64,000 nucleotides of DNA from Sporosarcina highlanderae. Lineage in GTDB: Bacteria; Bacillota; Bacilli; Bacillales_A; Planococcaceae. The stretch lies in the NCBI RefSeq assembly GCF_030433715.1, contig NZ_JAROCC010000007.1, positions 1-64,000 on the forward strand, read 5' to 3'. Below are positions 1 to 8,328 of this stretch, one piece after another (the first letter of the stretch is position 1; each line of letters begins with the position of its first letter). The position numbers were made by a program, and so were the translations under genes. The notes under the pieces are model-generated. The model searched no databases. It saw only the letters and a list, made by a program, of their open reading frames with translations, and had not been told where the DNA came from.

Positions 1-76
1 ATGAGGTGGATAGGTCCGGGGTGGAAGCGTGGCGACACGTGCAGCTGACGGATACTAATCGATCGAGGACTTAACC
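1..76 (+). rRNA. 23S rRNA, 3' end (partial)
   Basis: The window opens inside the last ~76 nt of a 23S rRNA gene. The segment ending GATCGAGGACTTAACC is the characteristic 3' terminus of Bacillales 23S rRNA, and 5S rRNA follows downstream. The 5' part lies outside the window, and the exact mature end is approximate. Confidence 0.9.
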
Positions 77-189
77 TTAAAGTTATGAAGTACGTTTGAA
101 CTTGATGTAGCAACAATGTCTCTTTTATCCGGTTTTGAACGAACAAATATCGTTCAGCAAAAACTTTTGAAAATCGTTTAAAAAAGTGC

Positions 190-217
190 TTGCAAAAATC
201 GACAGACTTGGTATAAT
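190..217 (+). promoter_or_regulatory. Probable sigma-A promoter in the 23S-5S spacer
   Basis: TTGCAA (190-195), a 16-nt spacer and a perfect TATAAT (212-217) lie in the 23S-5S spacer, preceded by A/T-tracts that could act as an UP element. It points at the 5S gene, starting at 246, and the 20 tRNA genes. This suggests these can be transcribed independently of the rRNA promoter. It is inferred from sequence only. Confidence 0.6.
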
Positions 218-245
218 AAGTATTGTCCTTGTGAGAGACAATTAG

Positions 246-361
246 TCTGGTGACGATGGCGAAGAGGTCACACCCGTTCCCATACCGAACACGGAAGTTA
301 AGCTCTTCAGCGCCGATGGTAGTAGGGGGCTTCCCCCTGTGAGAGTAGGACGTCGCCAGGC
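246..361 (+). rRNA. 5S rRNA
   Basis: This is a 116-nt segment with the conserved Bacillales 5S core (CCCGTTCCCATACCGAACAC) and complementary ends (CTGG... with ...CCAG). It sits between the 23S end and a tRNA cluster, the standard rrn arrangement. Confidence 0.95.
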
Positions 362-416
362 AGCCAAATTTACTTGATACTTTAAAAGTACAAGAAAAGT
401 ACAAGCTTTATAACAT

Positions 417-492
417 GGAGGATTAGCTCAGCTGGGAGAGCACCTGCCTTACAAGCAGGGGGTCGGCGGTTCGAACCCGTCATCCTCCACCA
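417..492 (+). tRNA. tRNA-Val (TAC)
   Basis: Complete 76-nt cloverleaf with encoded CCA. Anticodon stem CCTGC/GCAGG encloses loop CTTACAA, giving anticodon TAC. It is the first tRNA of the cluster, about 55 nt after 5S. Confidence 0.96.
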
Positions 493-514
493 TAAAACTT
501 ACAATAAATGATTT

Positions 515-590
<76 letters not shown>

Positions 591-596
591 TTTTTA

Positions 597-672
597 GAGC
601 CATTAGCTCAGTCGGTAGAGCATCTGACTTTTAATCAGAGGGTCGCAGGTTCGAATCCTGCATGGCTCACCA
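597..672 (+). tRNA. tRNA-Lys (TTT)
   Basis: Acceptor GAGCCAT/ATGGCTC, anticodon loop CTTTTAA (TTT), CCA encoded. It follows tRNA-Thr by only 6 nt. Confidence 0.96.
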
Positions 673-702
673 TTTTCTTGACTACGGTCTTAAAATCAAT
701 AT

Positions 703-784
703 GCGGGTGTGGTGGAACTGGCAGACACGCTAGACTTAGGATCTAGTGCCGTAAGGCGTGGGGGTTCGACTCCCTTCACCCGCA
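703..784 (+). tRNA. tRNA-Leu (TAG)
   Basis: Class II tRNA with a long variable arm. Anticodon loop CTTAGGA gives TAG. Acceptor GCGGGTG/CACCCGC. The 3' sequence after the discriminator A is CTT, so CCA is not encoded and must be added post-transcriptionally. Confidence 0.94.
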
Positions 785-792
785 CTTTCAAC

Positions 793-867
793 GCGGAAGT
801 AGTTCAGTGGTAGAATACGACCTTGCCAAGGTCGGGGTCGCGGGTTCGAATCCCGTCTTCCGCTCCA
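793..867 (+). tRNA. tRNA-Gly (GCC)
   Basis: Acceptor GCGGAAG/CTTCCGC, anticodon stem CGACC/GGTCG with loop TTGCCAA (GCC), CCA encoded. Confidence 0.96.
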
Positions 868-876
868 CTTACTTAA

Positions 877-965
877 GCCGGGGTGGCGGAACTGGCAGAC
901 GCACAGGACTTAAAATCCTGCGGTAGGTGACTACCGTACCGGTTCGATTCCGGTTCTCGGCACCA
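877..965 (+). tRNA. tRNA-Leu (TAA)
   Basis: Class II, 89 nt, with a long variable arm. Anticodon loop CTTAAAA gives TAA, and CCA is encoded. It is the second leucine isoacceptor of the cluster. Confidence 0.95.
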
Positions 966-990
966 AAACTTATTAAAGTGAACATAATAA

Positions 991-1064
<74 letters not shown>

Positions 1065-1069
1065 TTTAT

Positions 1070-1146
1070 CGGGAAGTAGCTCAGCTTGGTAGAGCACTTG
1101 GTTTGGGACCAAGGGGTCGCAGGTTCGAATCCTGTCTTCCCGACCA
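1070..1146 (+). tRNA. tRNA-Pro (TGG)
   Basis: Acceptor CGGGAAG/CTTCCCG, anticodon stem CTTGG/CCAAG with loop TTTGGGA (TGG), CCA encoded. It starts 5 nt after tRNA-Arg. Confidence 0.95.
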
Positions 1147-1156
1147 CTTATTATAT

Positions 1157-1232
1157 GGGGCCTTAGCTCAGCTGGGAGAGCGCCTGCCTTGCACGCAGGA
1201 GGTCAGCGGTTCGATCCCGCTAGGCTCCACCA
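1157..1232 (+). tRNA. tRNA-Ala (TGC)
   Basis: Complete cloverleaf with anticodon stem CCTGC/GCAGG, loop CTTGCAC (TGC) and encoded CCA. Confidence 0.96.
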
Positions 1233-1253
1233 TATAATAGAAATAATTTTCCT

Positions 1254-1327
1254 GGCGGCGTAGCTCAGCTGGCTAGAGCGTACGGTTCATACCCGTAAGG
1301 TCGGGGGTTCGATCCCCTCTGCCGCCA
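1254..1327 (+). tRNA. tRNA-Met (CAT), elongator
   Basis: Acceptor GGCGGCG pairs through position 1, unlike initiators. Anticodon loop TTCATAC gives CAT. CCA is not encoded (TCC follows). The pairing and loop match the elongator Met type. Confidence 0.92.
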
Positions 1328-1334
1328 TCCTTGA

Positions 1335-1411
1335 GGACCTTTAGCTCAGTTGGTTAGAGCAGACGGCTCATAACCGTCCGGTCGCAGGTTCGAGTCCTGC
1401 AAGGTCCACCA
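1335..1411 (+). tRNA. tRNA-Ile2 (CAT, probably lysidine-modified)
   Basis: Acceptor GGACCTT/AAGGTCC, anticodon loop CTCATAA. A CAT anticodon in this body and loop is typical of the Ile2 tRNA whose C34 is converted to lysidine by TilS to read AUA. It occupies the Ile2 position of the B. subtilis trnB order, between Met and Ser. The Ile identity is inferred from similarity and order. Confidence 0.8.
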
Positions 1412-1430
1412 CTATTTGAATAGCATACAC

Positions 1431-1523
1431 GGAGGAATACCCAAGCCTGGCTGAAGGGATCGGTCTTGAAAACCGACAGGGGTGTTAAAGCCCGCGGGGG
1501 TTCGAATCCCTCTTCCTCCGCCA
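1431..1523 (+). tRNA. tRNA-Ser (TGA)
   Basis: Class II, 93 nt, long variable arm. Anticodon stem TCGGT/ACCGA with loop CTTGAAA (TGA), CCA encoded. A ~75-nt AT-rich gap without recognisable features follows. Confidence 0.95.
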
Positions 1524-1598
1524 TTATTTTAAAGCAAGCATAGTGGCTGGAAACAAAAGCAGTAAACAAAGCATTAAAGTTGTTACAACTATTATTAT

Positions 1599-1673
<75 letters not shown>

Positions 1674-1676
1674 AAT

Positions 1677-1752
1677 GGTCCCGTGGTGTAGCGGTTAACA
1701 TGCCTGCCTGTCACGCAGGAGATCGCCGGTTCGATCCCGGTCGGGACCGCCA
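1677..1752 (+). tRNA. tRNA-Asp (GTC)
   Basis: Acceptor GGTCCCG/CGGGACC, anticodon stem CCTGC/GCAGG with loop CTGTCAC (GTC), CCA encoded. It lies 3 nt after fMet. Confidence 0.96.
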
Positions 1753-1802
1753 TTTCTTTTAAGATACATAGTAAACGAGAGAAATAGTTATGATGAATGT
1801 TT

Positions 1803-1878
1803 GGCTCAGTAGCTCAGTCGGTAGAGCAAAGGACTGAAAATCCTTGTGTCGGCGGTTCGATTCCGTCCTGAGCCACCA
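1803..1878 (+). tRNA. tRNA-Phe (GAA)
   Basis: Acceptor GGCTCAG/CTGAGCC, anticodon stem AAGGA/TCCTT with loop CTGAAAA (GAA), CCA encoded. Confidence 0.96.
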
Positions 1879-1883
1879 TATTT

Positions 1884-1957
1884 GCGGGTGTAGTTTAGTG
1901 GTAAAACCTCAGCCTTCCAAGCTGATGATGAGGGTTCGATTCCCTTCACCCGCTCCA
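1884..1957 (+). tRNA. tRNA-Gly (TCC)
   Basis: Acceptor GCGGGTG/CACCCGC, anticodon loop CTTCCAA (TCC), CCA encoded. It starts 5 nt after tRNA-Phe, where B. subtilis trnB has tRNA-His between Phe and Gly. Confidence 0.95.
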
Positions 1958-1958
1958 T

Positions 1959-2035
<77 letters not shown>

Positions 2036-2038
2036 TTT

Positions 2039-2113
2039 TCCGCAGTAGCTCAGTGGTAGAGCAATCGGCTGTTAACCGATCGGTCGTAGGTTCGAGTCCT
2101 ACCTGCGGAGCCA
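2039..2113 (+). tRNA. tRNA-Asn (GTT)
   Basis: Acceptor TCCGCAG/CTGCGGA, anticodon stem ATCGG/CCGAT with loop CTGTTAA (GTT), CCA encoded. Confidence 0.96.
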
Positions 2114-2122
2114 ATTTTATAC

Positions 2123-2213
2123 GGGGAAGTACTCAAGTGGCTCAAGAGGCGCCCCTGCTAAGGGCGTAGGTCGCGAAAGCGGCGCGAGGGTTCGAATCCC
2201 TCCTTCTCCGCCA
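2123..2213 (+). tRNA. tRNA-Ser (GCT)
   Basis: Class II, 91 nt, with a GC-rich variable arm. Anticodon loop CTGCTAA gives GCT. The acceptor has one G:T pair (GGGGAAG/CTTCTCC). CCA is encoded. Confidence 0.94.
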
Positions 2214-2222
2214 TATTTATAT

Positions 2223-2294
2223 GGCCCCTTGGTCAAGCGGTTAAGACACCGCCCTTTCACGGCGGTAACACGGGTTCGAATCCCGTAGGGGTCA
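2223..2294 (+). tRNA. tRNA-Glu (TTC)
   Basis: Last tRNA of the cluster. Acceptor GGCCCCT/AGGGGTC with a G:T pair, anticodon stem CCGCC/GGCGG with loop CTTTCAC (TTC). CCA is not encoded. A terminator hairpin follows within 10 nt. Confidence 0.95.
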
Positions 2295-2300
2295 TTTCAT

Positions 2301-2345
2301 AAAGACAGCCACATCCATTAAAATGGATGTGGCTGTCTTTTATTT
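2301..2345 (+). terminator. Terminator of the tRNA cluster (bidirectional)
   Basis: Perfect long hairpin AAAGACAGCCACATCCATT/ AATGGATGTGGCTGTCTTT with an AAAA-type loop and T-rich tail. It ends the tRNA transcript and overlaps the 3' end of the convergent zinc-finger gene, which probably shares it. Confidence 0.9.
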
Positions 2346-3074
2346 TTCTCCGGTGTAGCTGTCCTTTCGATGGTATGGAATATCCCCAAGTGGGGACTCT
2401 ATACCCTCGTCATCTAATCTTCCTTCATATTCCTCGGAAATTTCGGATCGTACAAACCCGCGTGTTTCTCCAGTGATATCTGTACTGATGAACTCTTCCA
2501 CCTCTTCAGCCGCGCCATCAAGTATTTCATCAGCATATAAAGTATTATAGTCATCATGATCTCCTATAAAATCGGATGGTGTTTCTGATGTGCCCGATTT
2601 TGCTATTTCTTGAAAGCTATCCTGCCCGTCCCTGTAAATTCCATCTCTGCGATCAGAGAATGTGTTTGGATTAGCCATGATAAGTATATCTTTCTCAGAA
2701 GGTCTGTCTTCAGGGATGTCTTGATCGGGACTATGTTCAATACAGTAAGTTGTATAGGGAAGTGCCTCAAGTCGTTCGAAAGGAATTTCTCGTTCGCAAA
2801 CTTGGCAATACCCGTATGTTCCATCTGAAAGGGCTTGTAATGCATTTTCAACTTTACTGATTTCATCACCAGCATGTACATTCAAGGCCATATCTTTTTG
2901 ACGTTCAAAAAGCTCTGTTCCTAAATCACCAGGATGATTGTCGTATGTTGATAATTCTCCAACGGCATCTCTTTCTGAATTTCTGATATCGGTCTCTCGT
3001 TCCGTTTTTGAAAACTGTGATTTCAGTTCAAATAATTCCTGTTTGATAACGTTTTTTTGTTGATCGGATAACAT
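2340..3074 (-). CDS. YteA-like TraR/DksA-type zinc-finger protein
   Basis: Predicted 244-residue soluble protein with an N-terminal coiled-coil-like helical region (MLSDQQKNVIKQELFELKSQ) and a central zinc finger in which CQVC and, about 20 residues on, CIEH supply Cys/Cys/Cys/His ligands. This is the layout of the Bacillus YteA family, related to DksA/TraR, whose members are seen in spore formers. An in-frame start 19 codons upstream (3131) has no Shine-Dalgarno. The ATG at 3074 has AAAGGA about 10 nt upstream and puts the coiled coil at the start, so it is preferred. The acidic C-terminal ~90 residues are low in recognisable motifs. The exact role is unknown; DksA relatives bind RNA polymerase. 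Confidence 0.85.
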   Translation of the reverse strand: MLSDQQKNVIKQELFELKSQFSKTERETDIRNSERDAVGELSTYDNHPGDLGTELFERQKDMALNVHAGDEISKVENALQALSDGTYGYCQVCEREIPFERLEALPYTTYCIEHSPDQDIPEDRPSEKDILIMANPNTFSDRRDGIYRDGQDSFQEIAKSGTSETPSDFIGDHDDYNTLYADEILDGAAEEVEEFISTDITGETRGFVRSEISEEYEGRLDDEGIESPLGDIPYHRKDSYTGEK

Positions 3075-3226
3075 CTTAAGCACATCCTTTTTTGTATTAT
3101 CTGTAGTATGGACATTGCCGTGCATCTTCATAGCAATTTAAATTTGCTTCTTACTCAATTCCCGTTATGTATGATTTTTTAAACCTCTTCTTTCAAAACC
3201 GCTCGTTTACATATATTTACATAATG

Positions 3227-3266
3227 AAAACCAGGTAAGGGGAAAATCCCCTTACCTGGTTTTGTT
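3227..3266 (-). terminator. Terminator after menA
   Basis: Hairpin AAAACCAGGTAAGGGG/CCCCTTACCTGGTTTT with T runs on both sides, just 3' of the menA stop codon. It probably acts on menA and may work in both directions. Confidence 0.85.
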
Positions 3267-3267
3267 T

Positions 3268-4215
3268 TTAAAGAAGATGGCCAATTAAGATGCCGATTCC
3301 AAGCAATAGACCGAAGAGTGTATTTGTCACTGCAGTGTTTTTCATGGCAGGCATGACCTGTAATGGGACAATATACTTTCTGAACGTGGTTATTGCATCA
3401 ATGGGTTTCTTGACACTAAGTAAAACAAGAAGTGCCCATGGTGTAAGATGCCCGGTACTAATGAGTGCGATTATCCAAATGTAAGAAACGATAAAAAATA
3501 ATGTAAGAATTGTGATGGCGTGTTTTCTTCCGACAAGGATCGCCAACGTTTTTCTTCCGCCTTCCTTATCACCTTCAAGGTCACGGATATTATTGGACAT
3601 CATAATTGCAGCGACAAGAAGCATGCTTGGTATAGATATAAGTATAGCATCTGTCGTCACAGTATCTGTCTGAATATAAAAGGCAATCAGGATAAGTAGC
3701 ATCCCCATGACAACGCCTGATACAAGTTCACCAAAAGGCGTGTAGGCGATCGGAAGAGGGCCGCCGGTGTATAGATAGCCAATCAGCATGGAAATGGCTC
3801 CAACGACGGCAAGGCCCCAAGAAGTTTCCACACAAATATAAATACCGATTAAAACGGATATTGCATAAAGGGTTAGGGCAATGTATAAAACGGTTTTAGG
3901 CTTTACGCCATTACGGACAATCGTTCCTCCGATACCGATGGAATGTTCAGTGTCCAACCCACGTTTGAAATCATAATACTCATTGAACATATTTGTTGCC
4001 ATTTGAATCAGAAGGCTTGCAATAAGCATTGCGAAAAATAACGGGAAATGGAGTTTTCCGTAAGTCAGGGCTATCATTGTCCCAAGGAATACCGGGGCGA
4101 ATGCAGCAGTTAATGTGTGCGGCCGAGTGAGTTGCCACCAAATACGCCATCCAGTATCAGCTTTAATAGTATGTTGCACTTTATTCTCTCCTATCCTTGT
4201 GTTTCCGTTATCCAT
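3268..4215 (-). CDS. menA: 1,4-dihydroxy-2-naphthoate polyprenyltransferase MenA
   Basis: Integral membrane prenyltransferase of the UbiA superfamily that attaches the polyprenyl chain to 1,4-dihydroxy-2-naphthoate, giving demethylmenaquinol. The first Asp-rich prenyl-diphosphate site is visible as NMFNEYYDFKRGLDT and the second as NNIRDLEGDKEGGR. Many hydrophobic segments span the 315 residues, the usual length. ATG at 4215 has GGAG 4 nt upstream; an in-frame ATG at 4254 lacks a ribosome site and would add 13 residues, so the shorter form is chosen. It is divergent from menF-D-H-B-E across a ~150-bp intergenic region, joining the ring-forming and prenylation steps of menaquinone synthesis. 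Confidence 0.95.
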   Translation of the reverse strand: MDNGNTRIGENKVQHTIKADTGWRIWWQLTRPHTLTAAFAPVFLGTMIALTYGKLHFPLFFAMLIASLLIQMATNMFNEYYDFKRGLDTEHSIGIGGTIVRNGVKPKTVLYIALTLYAISVLIGIYICVETSWGLAVVGAISMLIGYLYTGGPLPIAYTPFGELVSGVVMGMLLILIAFYIQTDTVTTDAILISIPSMLLVAAIMMSNNIRDLEGDKEGGRKTLAILVGRKHAITILTLFFIVSYIWIIALISTGHLTPWALLVLLSVKKPIDAITTFRKYIVPLQVMPAMKNTAVTNTLFGLLLGIGILIGHLL

Positions 4216-4366
4216 TGTACTCCAAAATTCGTGAAAGAGGTATCCCCATTGCATTATCTATGCGTGGATGGTGTAATTTCGGTATAATGGAAGTAAGAGA
4301 TTTATTCTTCATATATAAAGGGTATCGGAATTGGTCGGCAGTTTGATTGAACATGAAGGAGAGAAT

Positions 4367-5755
4367 ATGATGAGTCATAAAATAACAGATGCGCGAACTA
4401 TAAAGGAAGTGACGATATCTCCCGCTACACGATTTTTCACGGAGACTGTCGAAGTGGGACGGTTATCTGCATTGTCATTTTTTGAAGCGGGTGCGTCCCT
4501 TTATAAGAACGAACGCTTCTATTGGCAGAACTCAGAGAAAACATTGACTCTTGTTGGGATTGGACATGCTTATACATTGTCGAATGACAAAATAGCTAAT
4601 CGGTTTATGGATATATCGGAAAAGTGGAAGCAATTATGTTCCGCGTTGATAAAAGAGGAAAAGGATGTTGATCCGATTCTATTTGGAGGATTTTCCTTTG
4701 ATGAAGAAAACCGAGGGAATTCTGAATGGGATGAGTATCCATCGGCTTATTTTGTCGTTCCTTCTTTTCAGATGAAAATTGAGGACGGTAAAACACTGAT
4801 TTCCATTAATATGATTACGGACAACAAAGAGGCGGCTGAGGACTTTGATAGGTTGCGTGAGGAAAGGGATTACCTAATCCATCTTGCGCAAGTTGAGGAG
4901 TTCGATTTTGCGGACTCGAATGCAATTTTATCGACGAATGAGCGAAACAAAGAACAATACATTGATGCAGTGGAAAATGTAACTAAATCGATAAGAAATG
5001 GCAAAGCAGATAAAGTTGTAATTGCACGTGCTTTAGAGCTTCAATTTGAGCATGAAATAATTGATGTTTCCGTATTGCATTCGATATCTAATGAACAGCA
5101 AGAGAGCTACCATTTCGGGCTTCAAAAAGGGGATTCACTCTTCTTTGGTGCAACACCAGAGCGTTTGATACAAATCCAGGATGGCAAAGCTTATTCTGCA
5201 TGTGTGGCCGGTTCAATTAGACGTGGAAAAACGGCGGTCGAGGATCGGGAACTTGGAGAAGAACTTTTAGGCGATCGAAAAAATCGTGAAGAACATCAGT
5301 ATGTTGTCGGCATGATTTCCAGTATATTTGAAAACTACTGCAATGAGGTACGTATTCCTAAAACACCGAAATTGATGAAAATCAGGGATATACAGCATTT
5401 GTATACACCTGTTGAAGGGATGCTTGGACAGGAAGTTGATATTTTTACTTTTGTTGAAGCATTACATCCAACACCTGCTCTTGGTGGGGTTCCAACGGAT
5501 GTTGCATTAACTATTATTGGGAAAGAAGAAGGTATGGATCGGGGGTATTATGCCGCTCCAATCGGTTGGACAGATGCTGCCGGCAATGGGGAATTTGCAG
5601 TAGCCATTCGGTCTTCATTGATAAAAGGAGATCGAGCCTATTTGTACGCGGGAGGGGGAATCGTTGCAGATTCCAATCCTGAGCAGGAATATGACGAGAC
5701 GTGGGTGAAGTTTAGACCAGTTTTAAGGGCGCTTGGAGGAAAGCTGAATGGATGA
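4367..5755 (+). CDS. menF: Isochorismate synthase MenF
   Basis: Converts chorismate to isochorismate, the entry step of menaquinone synthesis. It has the anthranilate/isochorismate synthase fold in its C-terminal ~260 residues: ATPERLIQIQDG, AGSIRRG, and HPTPALGGVPTDVA carry the conserved Mg/chorismate residues. About 462 residues, normal length. Two adjacent ATGs (4367 and 4370) follow AAGGAG, and either could be the start. The non-ATG start at 4331 has no ribosome site. TATAAT at 4283-4288 is a possible -10, but no good -35 precedes it. The 3' end overlaps menD by 8 nt, so translation is probably coupled. Confidence 0.96.
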   Translation: MMSHKITDARTIKEVTISPATRFFTETVEVGRLSALSFFEAGASLYKNERFYWQNSEKTLTLVGIGHAYTLSNDKIANRFMDISEKWKQLCSALIKEEKDVDPILFGGFSFDEENRGNSEWDEYPSAYFVVPSFQMKIEDGKTLISINMITDNKEAAEDFDRLREERDYLIHLAQVEEFDFADSNAILSTNERNKEQYIDAVENVTKSIRNGKADKVVIARALELQFEHEIIDVSVLHSISNEQQESYHFGLQKGDSLFFGATPERLIQIQDGKAYSACVAGSIRRGKTAVEDRELGEELLGDRKNREEHQYVVGMISSIFENYCNEVRIPKTPKLMKIRDIQHLYTPVEGMLGQEVDIFTFVEALHPTPALGGVPTDVALTIIGKEEGMDRGYYAAPIGWTDAAGNGEFAVAIRSSLIKGDRAYLYAGGGIVADSNPEQEYDETWVKFRPVLRALGGKLNG

Positions 5756-7460
5756 TCGGAAAGTGTTAACGAATCATGTTTTACGAATGACAGATACATT
5801 ATTGAAAGCCGGAGTGAAGGCAGCAGTTATTAGCCCAGGTTCCCGTTCCACTCCACTTGCATATGCCTTTGCAGCTTCAGAAGAACTACAGACATATATG
5901 CAGGTCGATGAAAGGTCGGCTGGCTATTTCGCTTTAGGCCTTGCAAAGGCTACGGGGAACCCGGTTGCACTTTTATGCACGTCTGGAACAGCGGCATCCA
6001 ATTATCATCCTGCAATCACAGAAGCGTTTTATGCACGCGTACCACTGATCGTTCTAACTGCTGACCGTCCCCATGAATTACGTGGTGTGGGGGCTCCGCA
6101 AGCGATTGACCAATTGAATATGTATGGGAAGCATGTAAAGTTTAGTGTGGATTTACCATTGGCGGAAGAGAACGAGGAACTTGACTGGTTCCTGGAACGG
6201 CATGTCAATCGTGCGGTTTCCATCGCTATGACGAAACCATCAGGACCAATCCATTTGAACATTCCACTTCGGGAACCTTTACTGATCGATTTTGAAATGA
6301 AGGCACCGCAGTCGACTTTTATTGAAAGAATTTCTGGGGAGATTGAACTCTCGACCGAACAGAAGGATACGTTCCAAACAATCTTCGAAAACACAAGGAA
6401 TGGACTAATTATTGCTGGGGAACTCCCAGTTGGATTTGATAAAAACCGGTTCTGGGAATTTGCTCAGAAATTGCAATGGCCGGTACTATGCGATCCATTA
6501 TCAAATTTACGAGCTGAAGTATCGGAAGAAAACAGTGGTCTATGCATTGCCCATTATGACGCACTATTGAAAAGTGAGAAGTTTGCAGAAGGTGCTGTTC
6601 CGGATACTGTTATCCGATTTGGTGCGCAACCTGTCTCGAAACCATTATCATTATTCCTGAAAAAAGTTCGTCCAAAAGTGTTCATTGCTGTGGATGAATC
6701 GCCTGAATTCCGGGATTCGCTTGGAGTGGTCACACATCATTTACAAGCTTCTCCGGAATCTGTATTTGATATTCATAGTCAAGGTGTATCTAAAGCCTAT
6801 ACTGCAATGTGGGCAGCGGCAAATGACCTTGCAGAAAAAGCTACACATCAATATGAGGGGTTACCGGGAGATGAAGGAATTATTGTTAAGACCTTATTCG
6901 AAATGATTCCTGGTGGCAGCGATTTATTCTGCGGAAGCAGTATGCCGATTCGTGATGTCGACACGTTCTTCAGTAAAACGGATAAGGATATTGCGATATT
7001 TTCAAACAGAGGAACAAACGGGATTGATGGTGTCGTTTCAACAGCATTTGGTCTGCAAGCGGCCCGGAAAAGGCCAACCTATCTACTGATCGGGGACCTA
7101 TCTTTCTTACATGACGTTAATGGATTAATCGTATCAAGATTCCATGAAATGAGTTTGACAATCATCCTATTGAATAATGATGGAGGCGGGATATTCTCGT
7201 ATCTCCCACAGTCAACAGTTTCGAACCATTTTGAAGAATTATTCGGAACACCGACCGGATTGACCTTTGAGCATATTGGTGCAATGTACGACACTCAGTA
7301 TGCCGCAGTATATTCGGTCGAAGCGTTCATAGAAGAGTTTCAAAAGGAAAAAACAAAGTTAGTGCGAATCATTGAAGTATTTACAAGCAGACCAGTTAAT
7401 GTAAAAGCTCATCGCGCATACTGGGCCGATTTAGTTGAAAGGCTTGATGGAAATGAATGA
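5748..7460 (+). CDS. menD: SEPHCHC synthase MenD
   Basis: Thiamine-diphosphate enzyme condensing isochorismate with 2-oxoglutarate to 2-succinyl-5-enolpyruvyl-6-hydroxy-3-cyclohexene-1-carboxylate. 570 residues. The N-terminal domain shows SPGSRSTPLAYAF and VDERSAGYFALGLAKA (with the ThDP-activating Glu); the C-terminal ThDP/Mg motif is LIGDLSFLHDVNGL and the loop SNRGTNGIDG is present. ATG 5748 follows GGAGGAAAG and overlaps menF by 8 nt. Its own 3' end overlaps menH, indicating a tightly coupled operon. Confidence 0.97.
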   Translation: MDDRKVLTNHVLRMTDTLLKAGVKAAVISPGSRSTPLAYAFAASEELQTYMQVDERSAGYFALGLAKATGNPVALLCTSGTAASNYHPAITEAFYARVPLIVLTADRPHELRGVGAPQAIDQLNMYGKHVKFSVDLPLAEENEELDWFLERHVNRAVSIAMTKPSGPIHLNIPLREPLLIDFEMKAPQSTFIERISGEIELSTEQKDTFQTIFENTRNGLIIAGELPVGFDKNRFWEFAQKLQWPVLCDPLSNLRAEVSEENSGLCIAHYDALLKSEKFAEGAVPDTVIRFGAQPVSKPLSLFLKKVRPKVFIAVDESPEFRDSLGVVTHHLQASPESVFDIHSQGVSKAYTAMWAAANDLAEKATHQYEGLPGDEGIIVKTLFEMIPGGSDLFCGSSMPIRDVDTFFSKTDKDIAIFSNRGTNGIDGVVSTAFGLQAARKRPTYLLIGDLSFLHDVNGLIVSRFHEMSLTIILLNNDGGGIFSYLPQSTVSNHFEELFGTPTGLTFEHIGAMYDTQYAAVYSVEAFIEEFQKEKTKLVRIIEVFTSRPVNVKAHRAYWADLVERLDGNE

Positions 7461-8328
7461 TTTCATTCAAATTCGTGGACTCTCCATCCATGTTGAAATG
7501 GAAGGGGAGCCGCATCTTCCAACAATCATTTTTCTACATGGTTTTACGGGATCCACGGCAACGTGGCGGGAAGTTCGCGATCAATTAAAAGGAAGTTACA
7601 GAACCATTGCTATCGATATGACTGGCCACGGTAAAACGACCATACCTGAAAACCCGGAGCGATATGCCATGGAGGAACAGATTGAAGACTTGAACACGGT
7701 AATCGAAAGGCTCTCAATCCACTCTTTTTATTTGGTAGGCTACTCAATGGGCGGGCGAATTGCCTTAGCGTACACGATACACTATCCTGAACGCGTGCGT
7801 TCTCTAATTCTTGAAAGTGCATCACCGGGATTGAAGGAAGAGACAGAAAGAGAAAAACGTAAACATGCAGATGCATTGCTTGCAAAGAAAATTATAGAGA
7901 ATGGCATAACATCTTTTGTCGACAAATGGGAGAGCATCCCTTTATTCGACTCACAAAAAAGCCTTCCAGAAAAGAAGCGTGATAGTCTCAGAACTGAGCG
8001 ACTGCAGCAAAGCGAAAAAGGACTTGCGAATAGTCTCTTAGGGATTGGGACAGGAAGTCAGCAATCGTATTGGGATGACCTTGGGACAATTAAAAAACCA
8101 GTCTATCTTATAACTGGAGAACTTGACACGAAATTTGTCGGGATTGCCCGGGAAATGAAAAAACTTGTCCCGATTTGTCGACATTTTAGCGTTTCTGCTG
8201 TGGGACATGCAATTCACGTGGAAAATCCACACTTCTTTGCTACAATGATTAAGGAGTATGTTCAAGATATACACGAATCGAAGGAGGAAGAAAATGACAC
8301 GTCAATGGGAAACAATCCGTACATATGA
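7447..8328 (+). CDS. menH: SHCHC synthase MenH (alpha/beta hydrolase)
   Basis: Alpha/beta-hydrolase that eliminates pyruvate from the MenD product to give [13 protein letters not shown] forms the oxyanion region, GYSMGGR is the nucleophile elbow, GELDTKF holds the acid and VGHAIHVE the catalytic His. 293 residues from ATG 7447. ATG 7453 is an equally plausible start; both overlap the menD stop. The 3' end overlaps menB by 35 nt, with the menB ribosome site lying inside menH. The last residues after the catalytic His look unusually long. Confidence 0.94.
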   Translation: MEMNDFIQIRGLSIHVEMEGEPHLPTIIFLHGFTGSTATWREVRDQLKGSYRTIAIDMTGHGKTTIPENPERYAMEEQIEDLNTVIERLSIHSFYLVGYSMGGRIALAYTIHYPERVRSLILESASPGLKEETEREKRKHADALLAKKIIENGITSFVDKWESIPLFDSQKSLPEKKRDSLRTERLQQSEKGLANSLLGIGTGSQQSYWDDLGTIKKPVYLITGELDTKFVGIAREMKKLVPICRHFSVSAVGHAIHVENPHFFATMIKEYVQDIHESKEEENDTSMGNNPYI

